Source: JASHVB01 sp049522565
Lineage (GTDB): Bacteria; Pseudomonadota; Alphaproteobacteria; Acetobacterales; Acetobacteraceae
Direction of reading: 5' to 3'
DNA length: 44,000 nucleotides
Assembly (NCBI GenBank): GCA_049522565.1
Contig: JBEKNT010000009.1
Location: 1 to 44,000, forward strand
Shown: positions 1 through 8,330 of the stretch, piece after piece
Layout: every line of letters begins with the position of its first letter
Numbering within the stretch: position 1 is the first letter of the stretch
Program-made: the position numbers and the translations under genes
The notes under the pieces: generated by a model
The model's database searches: none
The model's input: only the letters and a program-made list of their open reading frames with translations
What the model was told of the DNA's origin: nothing

Positions 1-1
1 C

Positions 2-376
2 TTCGGCTCCGCCATGGCGGCGCGCGGCGGCGGCGGTCGTCTGGCCCGCATCCGCACCGAATTGCAGCGCAACGGATTCAGCTACATGCTGGCGATCCGG
101 CTGATCCCGGCGTTGCCGTTCTGGCTGGTGAACCTGGCAGGGGCACTTGGCGGCATGCGGCTGCTGCCGTTCGCCGCCGCGACTTTGATCGGCATCATTC
201 CGGCGACTTTCGTCTATGCCTCGATCGGCGCCGGCGTGGGTGAGGTGCTGGCTGCTGGCCGCCGGCCCGACCTCGCGCTGATTTTCTCCCCGCAGATCCT
301 CGTGCCGCTGGTGGCCCTCGGCCTGCTTGCCTTGCTGCCGGTGGTGTGGCGGAGGCGCAAACACCCGAATGGCTGA
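2..376 (+). CDS. TVP38/TMEM64 (DedA/VTT-type) membrane protein, C-terminal part
   Basis: The frame is open from the window edge, so the true start lies upstream; the ATG at 14 is probably internal. The visible part has a basic stretch (LARIRTELQRNGF), then the sequence SYMLAIRLIPALPFWLVNLA, which matches the conserved VTT-domain pattern of an arginine and a proline-rich F/L-P-x-x-x-x-N-L-A-G. Two more hydrophobic segments and a basic tail (WRRRKHPNG) follow. Family members are inner-membrane proteins linked to lipid scrambling or membrane homeostasis. The stop overlaps the start of the next gene by 8 bases, so the two are translationally coupled. VTT proteins next to mercuric-reductase-like flavoenzymes are a recurrent bacterial arrangement. 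The family call is good; the physiological role is unknown. Confidence 0.8.
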   Translation, partial: FGSAMAARGGGGRLARIRTELQRNGFSYMLAIRLIPALPFWLVNLAGALGGMRLLPFAAATLIGIIPATFVYASIGAGVGEVLAAGRRPDLALIFSPQILVPLVALGLLALLPVVWRRRKHPNG

Positions 377-1916
377 GTTCGACCTCGTGGTGATCGGCGC
401 CGGATCGGCCGGGTTGTCGGTGACCGCGGTGGCGGCACAACTCGGCGTAACGGTGGCACTGATCGAGCGTGGTCGCATGGGCGGCGACTGCTTGAACACC
501 GGCTGTGTCCCCAGCAAGGCCTTGCTCGCGGCGTCGCACGTCGCCCAGGCGATTCTCGGTGCCGCCCGGCTCGGCCTGCGTGTGGCCGAACCCGCGATCG
601 ACTGGGGTGCGGTGCGCGCGCACGTGCAGGGCGCCATCGCGGCGATCGCGCCGGCGGATTCCGAGGGGCGCTACCGGGCGCTCGGGGCCACCGTGCTGCG
701 CGGCCATGCGCGGTTCGTCGCACCCGACGCGCTACAGGTGGATGGACGGCGGATCACCGCCCGCCGCATCGTGGTGGCCGCCGGTAGCCGCGCCGCGGTG
801 CCGCCGATCCCCGGGCTCGATCTCGTGCCGTTCCTGACCAATGAGACGCTGTTCGACCTACCGCAGCGGCCGGAGCACCTGCTGGTCCTCGGCGGCGGGC
901 CGATCGGGCTGGAGATGGCGGACGCTTTTGCCGGCCTGGGCTCGCTTGTCACCGTGGTGGAAGCCGCGACCATCGCCAGCCGCGAAGATCCCGAGCTGGC
1001 CGCCGGCCTACAGGCCGCGCTCGCCGCGCGCGGTGTGGCGTTCGTGGAGGGCGTGGCCGTCGTCGCCGTGGAAGCCGGAGCGGAAGCCGCGGTCGAAACC
1101 GGAGCGGCAGCGCGTGCGAAAGCCGCGGGGCAAACCGCAGTCGGCGCCGCGGTGGCAGCCGGTGCGAAACACCGACTGGAAGCCGGTGTGGCGCGCCGGC
1201 CGGCCTCCGGGCTCGCACTGGTGCTGGCGGATGGGCGGCGTATCGTTGGCAGCCACCTGTTGGTCGCTGTCGGCAGGCGTCCGAACCTGGAGGGGCTGGA
1301 ACTGGAAGCCGGCGGCGTGCGGGCGTCGGCGGCCGGCATCATCACCGACCGCGGGCTGCGCTCGGTCAGCAACCGACGGGTCTTCGCGGCGGGCGACATC
1401 GTCGACCCGATCGGCATCGGGCCGCGCGCCTTCACCCATGTCGGTAGCTACCACGCCGGCATCATCATCCGCCGCGTACTGTTCCGCCTGCCGGCGCGGC
1501 TGGATTACGCCGCACTGCCGCGGGTGACCTACACGCACCCGGAACTGGCGCAGGTCGGCCTGACCGAGACGGAGGCGCACGCGGCCGGCCTGACGGTCTC
1601 GGTGCTGCGCTGGCCGCTGGCCGACAACGACCGCGCGGTGGCGGAGGGCGACATCACCGGGCTGGTCAAGCTGGTGGTGGCGCGCGGTCGCGTGGTGGGC
1701 GCCGGCATCCTGGCGCCCTCGGCGGGGGAGATGATCGGCACCTGGACGCTGGCCATCGCCGAACGCACGCGCGTGTCGCGGCTGGCCGGGATGATCGTCC
1801 CCTATCCGACGCGGGCCGAGGCGGCCAAGCGCGCCGCCGGCAGCCTGTTCGCGCCGAAGCTGTTTTCCGCCCGGACGAAGCGGGTGGTGCGGTGGTTGCA
1901 ATGGCTGGGTGGGTGA
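369..1916 (+). CDS. FAD-dependent pyridine nucleotide-disulfide oxidoreductase (mercuric reductase-like)
   Basis: This is a 515-residue class I flavoprotein disulfide reductase. It has an N-terminal FAD-binding GAGSAG (residues 10-15), the redox-active disulfide GGDCLNTGCVPSK (Cys41 and Cys46), an NAD(P)-binding LGGGPIGLEMA near residue 173, and a second FAD motif AAGDIVDP before the dimerisation domain. The dimerisation domain carries VTYTHPELAQVGLTETEA. The C-terminus has PYPTRAEAAKRAAG instead of the HxxHAHPTxxE of dihydrolipoamide dehydrogenases and lacks the MerA vicinal C-terminal cysteines, so mercury reduction is unlikely. The ATG at 369 is chosen because it starts the FAD fold directly and overlaps the upstream stop. 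Residues about 235-277 are an Ala/Gly/Glu-rich low-complexity insertion within the NAD domain, absent from ordinary members. The substrate is unknown. Confidence 0.9.
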   Translation: MAEFDLVVIGAGSAGLSVTAVAAQLGVTVALIERGRMGGDCLNTGCVPSKALLAASHVAQAILGAARLGLRVAEPAIDWGAVRAHVQGAIAAIAPADSEGRYRALGATVLRGHARFVAPDALQVDGRRITARRIVVAAGSRAAVPPIPGLDLVPFLTNETLFDLPQRPEHLLVLGGGPIGLEMADAFAGLGSLVTVVEAATIASREDPELAAGLQAALAARGVAFVEGVAVVAVEAGAEAAVETGAAARAKAAGQTAVGAAVAAGAKHRLEAGVARRPASGLALVLADGRRIVGSHLLVAVGRRPNLEGLELEAGGVRASAAGIITDRGLRSVSNRRVFAAGDIVDPIGIGPRAFTHVGSYHAGIIIRRVLFRLPARLDYAALPRVTYTHPELAQVGLTETEAHAAGLTVSVLRWPLADNDRAVAEGDITGLVKLVVARGRVVGAGILAPSAGEMIGTWTLAIAERTRVSRLAGMIVPYPTRAEAAKRAAGSLFAPKLFSARTKRVVRWLQWLGG

Positions 1917-2053
1917 CGACGATTCTGGGGACATAGCCCAGCGCGTTCCGGCCACAGATATGCCGAGAATCGCCGCGACTTCCGTGGTGACCCGGCGGTC
2001 TTCGGTCAGCACGGACTGTTGCAGGCTTGCAGCGCTCCCGCGGCGGCAGCCCC

Positions 2054-2689
2054 TCAGCTCGTGCCGCCCGACAGGTCGGCCGTCTTCTCCTGCAGGCTCT
2101 TGGCCAATGCCGCCGCGCCGCCGCGGGTCAGCAGGCTGCGGAAATCAGAGCGCTGCACCGCGACCCGGCTGATCGTGCCGTCCAGCAGCACGTCCACCGC
2201 GCGCCATCCCTGCGGGTTCTGCCGCATCACATAATCCAGCACGTGCGGATCCCCGGAGCGCGGAATGATGCGCGTGTTCACCTCCTGCTCGTCATTCGGC
2301 AGCTCGCGCAATTGCGGCGATACCTCGAAGCGCTGGCCGGTATAGTTGTTGAAGCTGTTGACGTAGGACGCGATGGTGTAGCGGCGGAACGCGGCTTGCA
2401 GCATCGCCTTCTGGTCGGGCGGCAGCATCGGCCAGGCCAGCCCGACCGACACCTGCAGAATCGTGTCGAGGTCGAAGGCGTTCTCGACCGCCGGAGCAAG
2501 CTGGTCGAAGCGTTGCGCGAACGGCACCGTCTGCCCGGCGTGCATGACAGCCAGCAAGCCATCGCAGAGCTGCTGGATTGGCCCGACCACCGCGGCCGCG
2601 TCAACGGCGCGGGCCGACAAGGGCACGCCGGCCACCGCCAGCAGCGTGGCGCCCAGCAATGTGCGGCGATGCATCGCGAATCGCGTCAA
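2054..2689 (-). CDS. MlaC/Ttg2D-family periplasmic phospholipid-binding protein
   Basis: The protein has a signal peptide (MHRRTLLGATLLAVAGVPLS-ARA) followed by a MlaC/Tol_Tol_Ttg2 domain. Recognisable features are the early D..AVVGPIQQLCDGLLAVM helix, the AFRRYTIASYVNSFNNYTGQ segment and the late VLDYVMRQNPQGWRAVDVLL strand region with a conserved tryptophan. Members carry phospholipid between outer and inner membrane in the Mla system, or resemble HpnM of hopanoid gene clusters. Here the gene stands alone, without mlaFED or hpn genes. The start is uncertain: a TTG at 2689 has GGAGGTG six bases upstream, whereas the ATG at 2674, in the same frame, is 19 bases from that site. I prefer the TTG (211 residues; 206 with the ATG). 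Confidence 0.82.
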   Translation of the reverse strand: MTRFAMHRRTLLGATLLAVAGVPLSARAVDAAAVVGPIQQLCDGLLAVMHAGQTVPFAQRFDQLAPAVENAFDLDTILQVSVGLAWPMLPPDQKAMLQAAFRRYTIASYVNSFNNYTGQRFEVSPQLRELPNDEQEVNTRIIPRSGDPHVLDYVMRQNPQGWRAVDVLLDGTISRVAVQRSDFRSLLTRGGAAALAKSLQEKTADLSGGTS

Positions 2690-2831
2690 TTGGCACCTCC
2701 AGGTCACAACGAAGCGTCCCCTGCGACACGCCCTCCAAGCAGTGCCGCCGACGTAGGGCCGGGACACTCACTGGTCAACTCGTCCCCATTGCCTGAAATA
2801 ATGTGGATACATGGGTGCGGTTTGCTGCCAG

Positions 2832-2888
2832 CCGACCTACTAAGGTCGGGTCACGTCTTCGTGGCAAGCGATGGGGCTGTTTGCTGCC
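2832..2888. promoter_or_regulatory. Inverted repeat and direct repeats upstream of the sulfotransferase gene
   Basis: A perfect hairpin or operator-like sequence CCGACC-tactaa-GGTCGG lies at 2832-2849. The ten bases GTTTGCTGCC occur at 2820-2829 and again at 2879-2888, each followed three bases later by CGACC. Together they sit in the 256-base gap between the divergent MlaC-like and sulfotransferase genes. They may be regulator-binding sites; no regulator is assigned. Confidence 0.3.
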
Positions 2889-2945
2889 GATCGACCATAA
2901 TCCGGGTGCAGATATCGCCTGGGTCCCGAAGAGGAGTGTCCCGTT

Positions 2946-4244
2946 TTGCCGATTTCGACGACTGCCCTGAAGCTGGCCGATACCCTGGCCGGCACATTGG
3001 GGCTGCTCGACCGCCGGTTTGCCGCCGACGATTTCATCCGGATCGCACGCCGCCGTACCGGGCTGGAGGATTTCGGCGATGTGGACCTCGGCGAGCCGTT
3101 GCGGCGTTTCCTGGATTCCTGCGTCGATGACGCGTGCCTGAGCCTGGTCGGACGTTTCGCCACCCGCTGGGACGTCGTGCGGTTCCTGTCCAATCTGCTG
3201 CTGCTGCGCGCCGCGGAGCGCGAGCACCCGGCGATCCTGGCCGAACCGATCGCGGAGCCGATCTTCATCACCGGCCTGCCGCGCAGCGGCACGACCTTCC
3301 TGCACCGGATGATGCTGGAGGATCCGGCCAATCGAGGGCCGCTGGTTTATGAGACGATCTATCCGTGCCCGCCGCCGTCAGGCCGGCCCGACCGGCGGGC
3401 GGCGCAGGTGGCGCGGCAGCTCCGCACGTTCGATAAGCTTGCCCCCGAATTCCACGGATTGCATCCGCTGGAGGCGATCTCGCCGCAGGAATGCAGCGAG
3501 ATCACCGCGCATGTGTTCCGCAGCCTGCGTTTCGACACCAACTATCACATCCCCTCCTACCGCGGCTGGCTGGATGCGGATCCGGTCGGCCACGTGCCGG
3601 CCTACCGGTTCCATCGGCGCTTCCTGCAACACCTTCAGCATCAGGCCGGCAAGCCGGCCCATCCGCCGCGCTGGGTGCTGAAATGTCCGGACCATCTGTT
3701 TGCGCTTGAGGCGATCCGCTCCGTCTACCCCGACGCGCGGCTGGTCTTCGTGCATCGCGATCCGGTGAAGGTGTTGTTGTCGGTCGCCAAGCTGACCGAG
3801 GTGGTGCGCCGCCCGTTCACCCGCCGGCTGGACCCGGCGGCGATCGGCCAGGAGGAGAGCCTGCGCTGGGAGGAGGGAACGCAGCGCATGATGGCTGTCG
3901 GCGACGATGCCGGGCTGCCCGAGTCGGTGTGCCACGTGCACCATCTGGACCTGGTGTCGGACCCGGTCAGCACGGTCGAGCAGGTGTACGGGCATTTCGG
4001 CTTGGCGCTGCCGACGGCGGCGGCAAAGGGAATGGAGCGCTATGTGGCGGCCCAGCCGAACGGCGGCTATGGGCGGCATGACTATCACTTCGAGGATCAC
4101 GGGCTGGATGCCGAGGCGGAGCGCAATAAGTTCCGCGGCTACATGTTGCGCTTCGGCGTATCGCCCGAGTTGGTGCCCCCGCACCGGCCCGAAACCTCTC
4201 CCACGGGAGCGGGAGAGGTCGGCGAGCGCAGCGCAGCCGGGTGA
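2946..4244 (+). CDS. Sulfotransferase family protein
   Basis: The protein is 432 residues. It carries the 5'-phosphosulfate-binding loop GLPRSGTTFLHRM near residues 109-121 and the 3'-phosphate-binding motif RLVFVHRDPVKVLLSVAKL near residues 261-279, both diagnostic of PAPS-dependent sulfotransferases (Sulfotransfer_3 type). An N-terminal region of about 100 residues precedes the P-loop, as in bacterial aryl- or glycan-type members. The start is a TTG at 2946 with GAGGAG nine bases upstream; no better ATG exists before the P-loop. The last roughly 17 residues (from PETSPTGAGEVGERSAAG) and the stop codon are encoded by an intergenic palindromic repeat starting near 4193, so the ancestral protein probably ended near VPPHR. 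The acceptor is unknown; the neighbouring acyltransferase genes hint at a surface molecule, but the linkage is only positional. Confidence 0.88.
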   Translation: MPISTTALKLADTLAGTLGLLDRRFAADDFIRIARRRTGLEDFGDVDLGEPLRRFLDSCVDDACLSLVGRFATRWDVVRFLSNLLLLRAAEREHPAILAEPIAEPIFITGLPRSGTTFLHRMMLEDPANRGPLVYETIYPCPPPSGRPDRRAAQVARQLRTFDKLAPEFHGLHPLEAISPQECSEITAHVFRSLRFDTNYHIPSYRGWLDADPVGHVPAYRFHRRFLQHLQHQAGKPAHPPRWVLKCPDHLFALEAIRSVYPDARLVFVHRDPVKVLLSVAKLTEVVRRPFTRRLDPAAIGQEESLRWEEGTQRMMAVGDDAGLPESVCHVHHLDLVSDPVSTVEQVYGHFGLALPTAAAKGMERYVAAQPNGGYGRHDYHFEDHGLDAEAERNKFRGYMLRFGVSPELVPPHRPETSPTGAGEVGERSAAG

Positions 4245-4356
4245 GGGTGATCAGGTCGGCACGCTCTACCATCCACGTGCCGACAGCGTGCCGACCCGAT
4301 CGCCCTCACCCTCGTCGCTTCGCGCCTCGACCTCTCCCACGCTACGCGGGAGAGGT
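4193..4356. repeat. Class A palindromic repeat, complete copy
   Basis: This is an inverted-repeat element of about 165 bases. The left half reads AACCTCTCCCAC..GGGAGAGGTCGGCGAG and GGGTGAGGGTGATC; the right half is its approximate reverse complement (GATCGCCCTCACCCTCGTCG ... ACCTCTCCCACGCTACGCGG then GAGAGGTT). Each end forms its own small hairpin. It overlaps the 3' end of the sulfotransferase gene and ends about 60 bases before the MBOAT gene. Related copies or halves are at 11594-11658, 30854-30906, 35497-35668 and 42906-43042. Confidence 0.8.
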
Positions 4357-4416
4357 TACTCCGCTTACGTTTACCTTTGATTATCCCGTGCGGGCGGACA
4401 CTCGCCGCCGCGCGCC

Positions 4417-5874
4417 ATGTTGTTCCATTCGCAGGCATTCATCCTGGGCTTCCTGCCGGCCTGCCTGGCGGGCTGCTTCCTGCTCGGCCGCTTCGCCGGC
4501 CGGACTTGGGCCCTCGCGTGGCTGCTCGCGGCCAGCCTGTTCTTCTATGGCTGGTGGAATCCGCCCTTCGTATTGCTGTTGCTCGGCTCGATCGGTGCGA
4601 ATTACGTGCTTGGCCAGCGCATCCTGCACCTCGCGCGCGCTGACCACCGCACCGCCAGCCGACGCTGGCTGATCGCCGGCATCGCCGGCAACCTCGCGCT
4701 GCTGGGCTGGTTCAAATACGCCGACTTCCTGCTGCACATCGCCGCCCCGGGCGCCGCATCGCTCGGCATCTTCCTGCCGTTGGCGATCAGCTTTTTCACC
4801 TTCCAGCAGATCATGTTCCTGGTGGACAGCGCCCGGCAGGAGCGCGCGGACGCCGGCCTGCTGACCTACGCGACGTTCGTCGCCTTCTTCCCGCACCTGA
4901 TCGCCGGCCCGATCGTCCGGCCGAAGGACATCATCCCGCAATTGCAGCAGCGCGACCTGGCGGTGCCGCACGCCGCCAACCTCGCCGACGGGCTGACCCT
5001 GTTTCTGCTCGGCCTGGCCAAGAAGCTGGTGCTGGCCGACACGTTCGGCGCCTTCGCCGATATCGGCTTCAACGCCGCGTCGGACGGCGCGAGCCTGACC
5101 CTGTTCGAGGCGTGGTACGCCGTGCTCGCCTACAGCCTGCAAATCTATTTCGACTTCTCCGGCTACTCCGACATGGCGATCGGCCTGGCGCGCATGCTGA
5201 ACGTGCGGTTTCCGCTGAACTTCGCCAGCCCCTACCAGGCCCGCAATATCGCCGAGTTCTGGCGCCGCTGGCACATCACGCTCGGCGTCTTCCTACGCGA
5301 GTATGTATATTTCCCGCTGGGCGGCAGCCGTTGCGGCGCGCTGCGCCATAGCGGCAACCTGCTGGCAACCATGCTGCTGTGCGGCTTGTGGCACGGCGCG
5401 GCTTGGCGCTTCGTGCTGTGGGGCGGGCTGCACGGACTTTATCTGGTGCTGCACGCGCACTGCCGGGTGACACTGCCCCGTGCGCTCGCCCAGGCGCTGA
5501 TGCTGCTGGCCGTGATCGTGGCATGGGTGCCGTTCCGCGCCAGCAGCGGCGCGGCGGCGCAGGGCATGCTGGCCGGCATGGCGGGGCTGCACGGCGTCGC
5601 CCTGCCGCAAATGGTGGTGCACGCAATGCCGGTCCTGGGCACCGTCGCGACACCGGTGCCGGTGCTGCCATTCCTCGGCGACGCACGCACGCTGAGCTTC
5701 CCGGAAGTCTCCGCCTGCCTGCTGCTGGGCTGGTGCATCGTGCTACTGCTGCCACACGTGCACGAACTCTCGGAGGGTGCGCGCGGCTGGGCACTGACAT
5801 CGGGTTTCGCATTCAGCGTGCAGGCGCTGTTCTTTGCGTCGCACGTCGCCCCGTTCTTATACTTCCGGTTCTGA
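4417..5874 (+). CDS. MBOAT-family O-acyltransferase (AlgI/DltB-like)
   Basis: This 485-residue multi-spanning membrane protein begins MLFHSQAFILGFLP, the typical AlgI-type opening. It contains the conserved core NIAEFWRRWHITLGVFLREY followed by VYFPLGGSR, and the catalytic-histidine region LLCGLWHGAAWRFVLWGGLHG near residues 322-342. The family transfers acyl groups, usually acetyl, across the inner membrane to extracytoplasmic glycans or teichoic acids, working with a periplasmic SGNH partner. That partner is encoded immediately downstream, with its ATG overlapping this gene's TGA. No alginate, cellulose or other polysaccharide polymerisation genes are in the window, so the acceptor is unknown. 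The class A repeat and about 60 bases separate it from the sulfotransferase gene. Confidence 0.92.
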   Translation: MLFHSQAFILGFLPACLAGCFLLGRFAGRTWALAWLLAASLFFYGWWNPPFVLLLLGSIGANYVLGQRILHLARADHRTASRRWLIAGIAGNLALLGWFKYADFLLHIAAPGAASLGIFLPLAISFFTFQQIMFLVDSARQERADAGLLTYATFVAFFPHLIAGPIVRPKDIIPQLQQRDLAVPHAANLADGLTLFLLGLAKKLVLADTFGAFADIGFNAASDGASLTLFEAWYAVLAYSLQIYFDFSGYSDMAIGLARMLNVRFPLNFASPYQARNIAEFWRRWHITLGVFLREYVYFPLGGSRCGALRHSGNLLATMLLCGLWHGAAWRFVLWGGLHGLYLVLHAHCRVTLPRALAQALMLLAVIVAWVPFRASSGAAAQGMLAGMAGLHGVALPQMVVHAMPVLGTVATPVPVLPFLGDARTLSFPEVSACLLLGWCIVLLLPHVHELSEGARGWALTSGFAFSVQALFFASHVAPFLYFRF

Positions 5875-7061
5875 TGGCGGACGACGTGACCCGGGCACCG
5901 AAACAGGAGTTAGGGCAGGAGTTGAGCCGGGAGTTGGTGCAGGAACTCCCCCTCTCCTTGAGGGAGGGGGTTGGGGGGAGGGGTACGTACGACCACGGTC
6001 CACGGCCGTACGCACCCCTTCCCCCAACCCCCCCCCTCAAGGGGAGGGGGAGTCCCTGCTCTGGTTTCCGCCGCATCCTCCTCGCCTGCGCAACTTCGCT
6101 GCTGCTCTACACGGTCATCTTCGGCGCGATCCTCGACCGCCCCCTCTCCTACGGCTTCCTGCGGGACGCAATCGACGCGCGGCTGGCGCGCGGCGCGACA
6201 ATCGCCGGCCCCAAACTGGTCATTCTGGCTGGCTCCAACGGGCCCTACTCACATCGCTGCGCCACGATCGAGCCGCTGCTGCGCACGCCCTGCGTCAACG
6301 CCGGCGTCGCCGTCGGCATCGGCCTCGACTATCTGTTCGCCCGCTGGGAACCGCTGCTGCATCCGGGCGACGTCGTCTATCTGCCGATGGAGGAGGCGCA
6401 ATACGTGCGCGATCGCGCCGCCACCGCGCTGGGACCGGACGCGGCCATCATGTTGCGGCACGATCGCGCGACGCTCGCGGAATTGCCGCCCCAGCGTTGG
6501 GTCGGCGCGCTGTTCGTGTACGATTTGCGCGGGGCGCTGATGGCGCTGATCGAGACCGGGCTGGCCGCCGGCGGCTTCCACGATCCGCGCGCCGCTACGG
6601 TCGGCGAGAGCAACGACTGGGGCGACCATATCGGCCACACCGCGGCGCTGGCCGCGGCAAGCGCATCCGTGCTCGCCGCGGCCGAGCCGTTCCACCCGAG
6701 CGCCGCACAAATCCGCACCGGCTACGGCAGCGCACTGATTGCCCGGTTCGCCGAATGGGCGCGCGCACATGGTGTGCGGGTGATCGGCGGGCTGCCGACC
6801 GGGTTCGCCGATTCGCCGATCACCGACGACGCGGTCGCTGCAATCCGCGCCATCTACACGACACACGGCGCGTTGTTCCTGGAATTGCCGAACCGCAGCC
6901 GCTATCCGCGCGAGGCGTTCTTCGACACCGCCGAGCATCTGAACGAATCCTGGCAGGTGGTCCACTCCGTCGCGGTGGCACGCGGTCTGGTCGAGGTGAT
7001 GCCCAGTCAGCGACCGCCCACCGGCTTGGCTATGGGGCCGCCACCGGCAGCACTCCCGTGA
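5874..7061 (+). CDS. SGNH/AlgX-AlgJ-like partner of the MBOAT acyltransferase, with an in-frame repeat insertion
   Basis: The ATG overlaps the MBOAT stop (TGATG), giving 395 residues. After an N-terminal charged stretch comes one transmembrane anchor (RILLACATSLLLYTVIFGAI). The periplasmic domain has a nucleophile-loop motif LVILAGSNGPYSHR and a late FFDTAEHLNESWQVVHS that resembles the Asp-x-x-His pair of SGNH hydrolases (GDS-type serine replaced here by the GSN context). Pairing with AlgI-type MBOAT proteins is the known arrangement for alginate and peptidoglycan O-acetylation. Residues about 25-60 (LPLSLREGVGGRG ... PPTPPLKGRGSP) are encoded by a class B palindromic repeat at 5946-6052. 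No start codon lies between that repeat and the membrane anchor, so most of the repeat must be translated. The 3' end overlaps the convergent gene by 32 bases. Confidence 0.75.
   Translation: MADDVTRAPKQELGQELSRELVQELPLSLREGVGGRGTYDHGPRPYAPLPPTPPLKGRGSPCSGFRRILLACATSLLLYTVIFGAILDRPLSYGFLRDAIDARLARGATIAGPKLVILAGSNGPYSHRCATIEPLLRTPCVNAGVAVGIGLDYLFARWEPLLHPGDVVYLPMEEAQYVRDRAATALGPDAAIMLRHDRATLAELPPQRWVGALFVYDLRGALMALIETGLAAGGFHDPRAATVGESNDWGDHIGHTAALAAASASVLAAAEPFHPSAAQIRTGYGSALIARFAEWARAHGVRVIGGLPTGFADSPITDDAVAAIRAIYTTHGALFLELPNRSRYPREAFFDTAEHLNESWQVVHSVAVARGLVEVMPSQRPPTGLAMGPPPAALP
5946..6052. repeat. Class B palindromic repeat inside a coding sequence
   Basis: The arms are CTCCCCCTCTCCTTGAGGGA..GGGGTTGGGGGGAGGGG and CCCCTTCCCCCAACCC..CCCTCAAGGGGAGGGGGAG around a centre with CCACGGTCCACGGCCGT. 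The copy lies wholly within the AlgX-like gene and stays open in its reading frame. Related copies are at 8251-8377 (also coding) and 38435-38558 (non-coding). Confidence 0.85.
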
Positions 7062-7614
7062 TGGTGCAGGCCTGCTGGTGCGTTACCTCACAGCGGTTGC
7101 GCGCCGCGGCAACCGCCGCCGCCTGGTCCTCGCCGCAGCCGACATTGCAAACAGCGGAATCGCCGGAATTCCTGCAGGCCACGGCGATCTGCGACGCCTG
7201 GTCGGACAGGCAGCGCGAGGCGCTCTCGGCGGTATTGGCAAGGTCCGGCTTGTCGGGGAAGCCACGGGCCATGTCGGCAAACACGCAATCCGTCTGGTTG
7301 ATCGCGTGGTCGCGGCACTCGTTGAGCGCGGTCTCGGCAACCAGCGGCGGCACCAGGGTTGGACAGGGCATCTGAGCACCCAACGGCACCGCGGTGGGCG
7401 CCGGAGTGAACTGCATGCGCGCGGCGTAGGTGTCGTTCGCGACGTAGTTCTCGACAAGATAGGTGACGGTACAGGTGCGCACTTTGCCGACACCCTCGAG
7501 CACTGTCGGCTTGTCGTAGCCGCCGAGATTGAAATCCAGCGGCGAACCCCGGCTGGCCGCGCTGGCCAGCAGCGGCAGGAGGAGAATCGCAAGGCGGGTG
7601 CACCAGGTCCTCAT
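7030..7614 (-). CDS. Exported cysteine-rich protein of unknown function
   Basis: The protein is 194 residues with a signal peptide (MRTWCTRLAILLLPLLASAA). The mature part has about ten cysteines, including MPCPT, NECRD, TDCVF, RCLSD, VACRN, VCNVGCGED and a final RCEVTHQQACTITG. An even number of exported cysteines suggests disulfide bonds. The end (AAAVAAARNRCEVTHQQACTI) loosely resembles DUF4189-type repeats, but I do not claim membership. Its ATG at 7614 overlaps the upstream stop (ATGA), so it is coupled to the preceding exported protein and probably cotranscribed with serA. Function unknown. Confidence 0.7.
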   Translation of the reverse strand: MRTWCTRLAILLLPLLASAASRGSPLDFNLGGYDKPTVLEGVGKVRTCTVTYLVENYVANDTYAARMQFTPAPTAVPLGAQMPCPTLVPPLVAETALNECRDHAINQTDCVFADMARGFPDKPDLANTAESASRCLSDQASQIAVACRNSGDSAVCNVGCGEDQAAAVAAARNRCEVTHQQACTITGVLPVAAP

Positions 7615-8330
7615 TGGTTGCGCACCTGGCTGCGTTGCGCAATCGACGGTTCCGCGCCCGGATCGGTCACATCCACCACCTCGGCAGGCCCGGTGCGATA
7701 ATGCGTGCTGACCGCAAGCGTCGCGGCCAGTGGCACATAGGCCGCATACAGCGCTGCCGCGGCGTCGCGCGGGCTGGGGCAACTCTGGTCGGGCAGGAAA
7801 CGCCAGGAAACCCGGAACAAGGCATTGTTGCGGAACAGCAGGACGACATTGCTCGGCGCGCCGAAGCAGGCGGTCACCGGCGCCCGCAGGTCGCCCGCGC
7901 CCTGCATGGGCATGCGGACAAAGCGCGCGTCCGCGGAAAATTCCTTCGCCGCCGGCAGATCGGCCCAATGCAGCGCGCCACCGATCGTCGGCAGATGCTG
8001 GCTGACCTCCTCGGCCTTTAACCCAAAATTCAGGCCGCCCATGAGCCGCGCAAGGTCGCTCGTCGACTGCTGCACGGCAATGTGCGAGGCCACGCCCATA
8101 TCGTCCCACTGCAACGGCGGCACCACCAGGATGCGCCTGGTCGTGTCGGGCGTCTGGGCCGCGGCGGCAACGCCGACGACCGATGCAAGGCCGGCCAACA
8201 GTGCGGCGAGAAGCGGGCGGTGCGCGTGGGCGGGGCCCGAAGCAGGTTTCTCTCCCTTCCCCCGAGAGCTTGGGCCGCCAAGCGGGCCAGGGGTAGGGGG
8301 ACGGGTGCGTATAGCCCTTGCCCGACGCAT
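7611..8330 (-). CDS. Exported hypothetical protein with repeat-encoded N-terminus
   Basis: The recognisable parts are a hydrophobic export signal (HRPLLAALLAGLASVVGVAA-AAQ) and a mature domain of about 180 residues with no family I recognise. No usable start codon lies between the signal and a class B repeat at 8251-8377, so translation must begin in or before the repeat. The ATG at 8330 is within the repeat and has AGGAGG nine bases upstream, also repeat DNA; I use it (239 residues). The frame stays open upstream to a TTG at 8426 overlapping the serA stop, with another ATG at 8408. Starting at 8330 gives a proline/arginine-rich leader of about 35 residues before the signal. It is coupled by ATGA to the next exported protein. 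Function unknown. Confidence 0.65.
   Translation of the reverse strand: MRRARAIRTRPPTPGPLGGPSSRGKGEKPASGPAHAHRPLLAALLAGLASVVGVAAAAQTPDTTRRILVVPPLQWDDMGVASHIAVQQSTSDLARLMGGLNFGLKAEEVSQHLPTIGGALHWADLPAAKEFSADARFVRMPMQGAGDLRAPVTACFGAPSNVVLLFRNNALFRVSWRFLPDQSCPSPRDAAAALYAAYVPLAATLAVSTHYRTGPAEVVDVTDPGAEPSIAQRSQVRNQ

Noticed and set aside
369..1916. True mercuric reductase or dihydrolipoamide dehydrogenase
   Set aside because: There is no MerA C-terminal cysteine pair or heavy-metal domain, no HxxHAHPTxxE, and no mer or 2-oxoacid dehydrogenase genes nearby.
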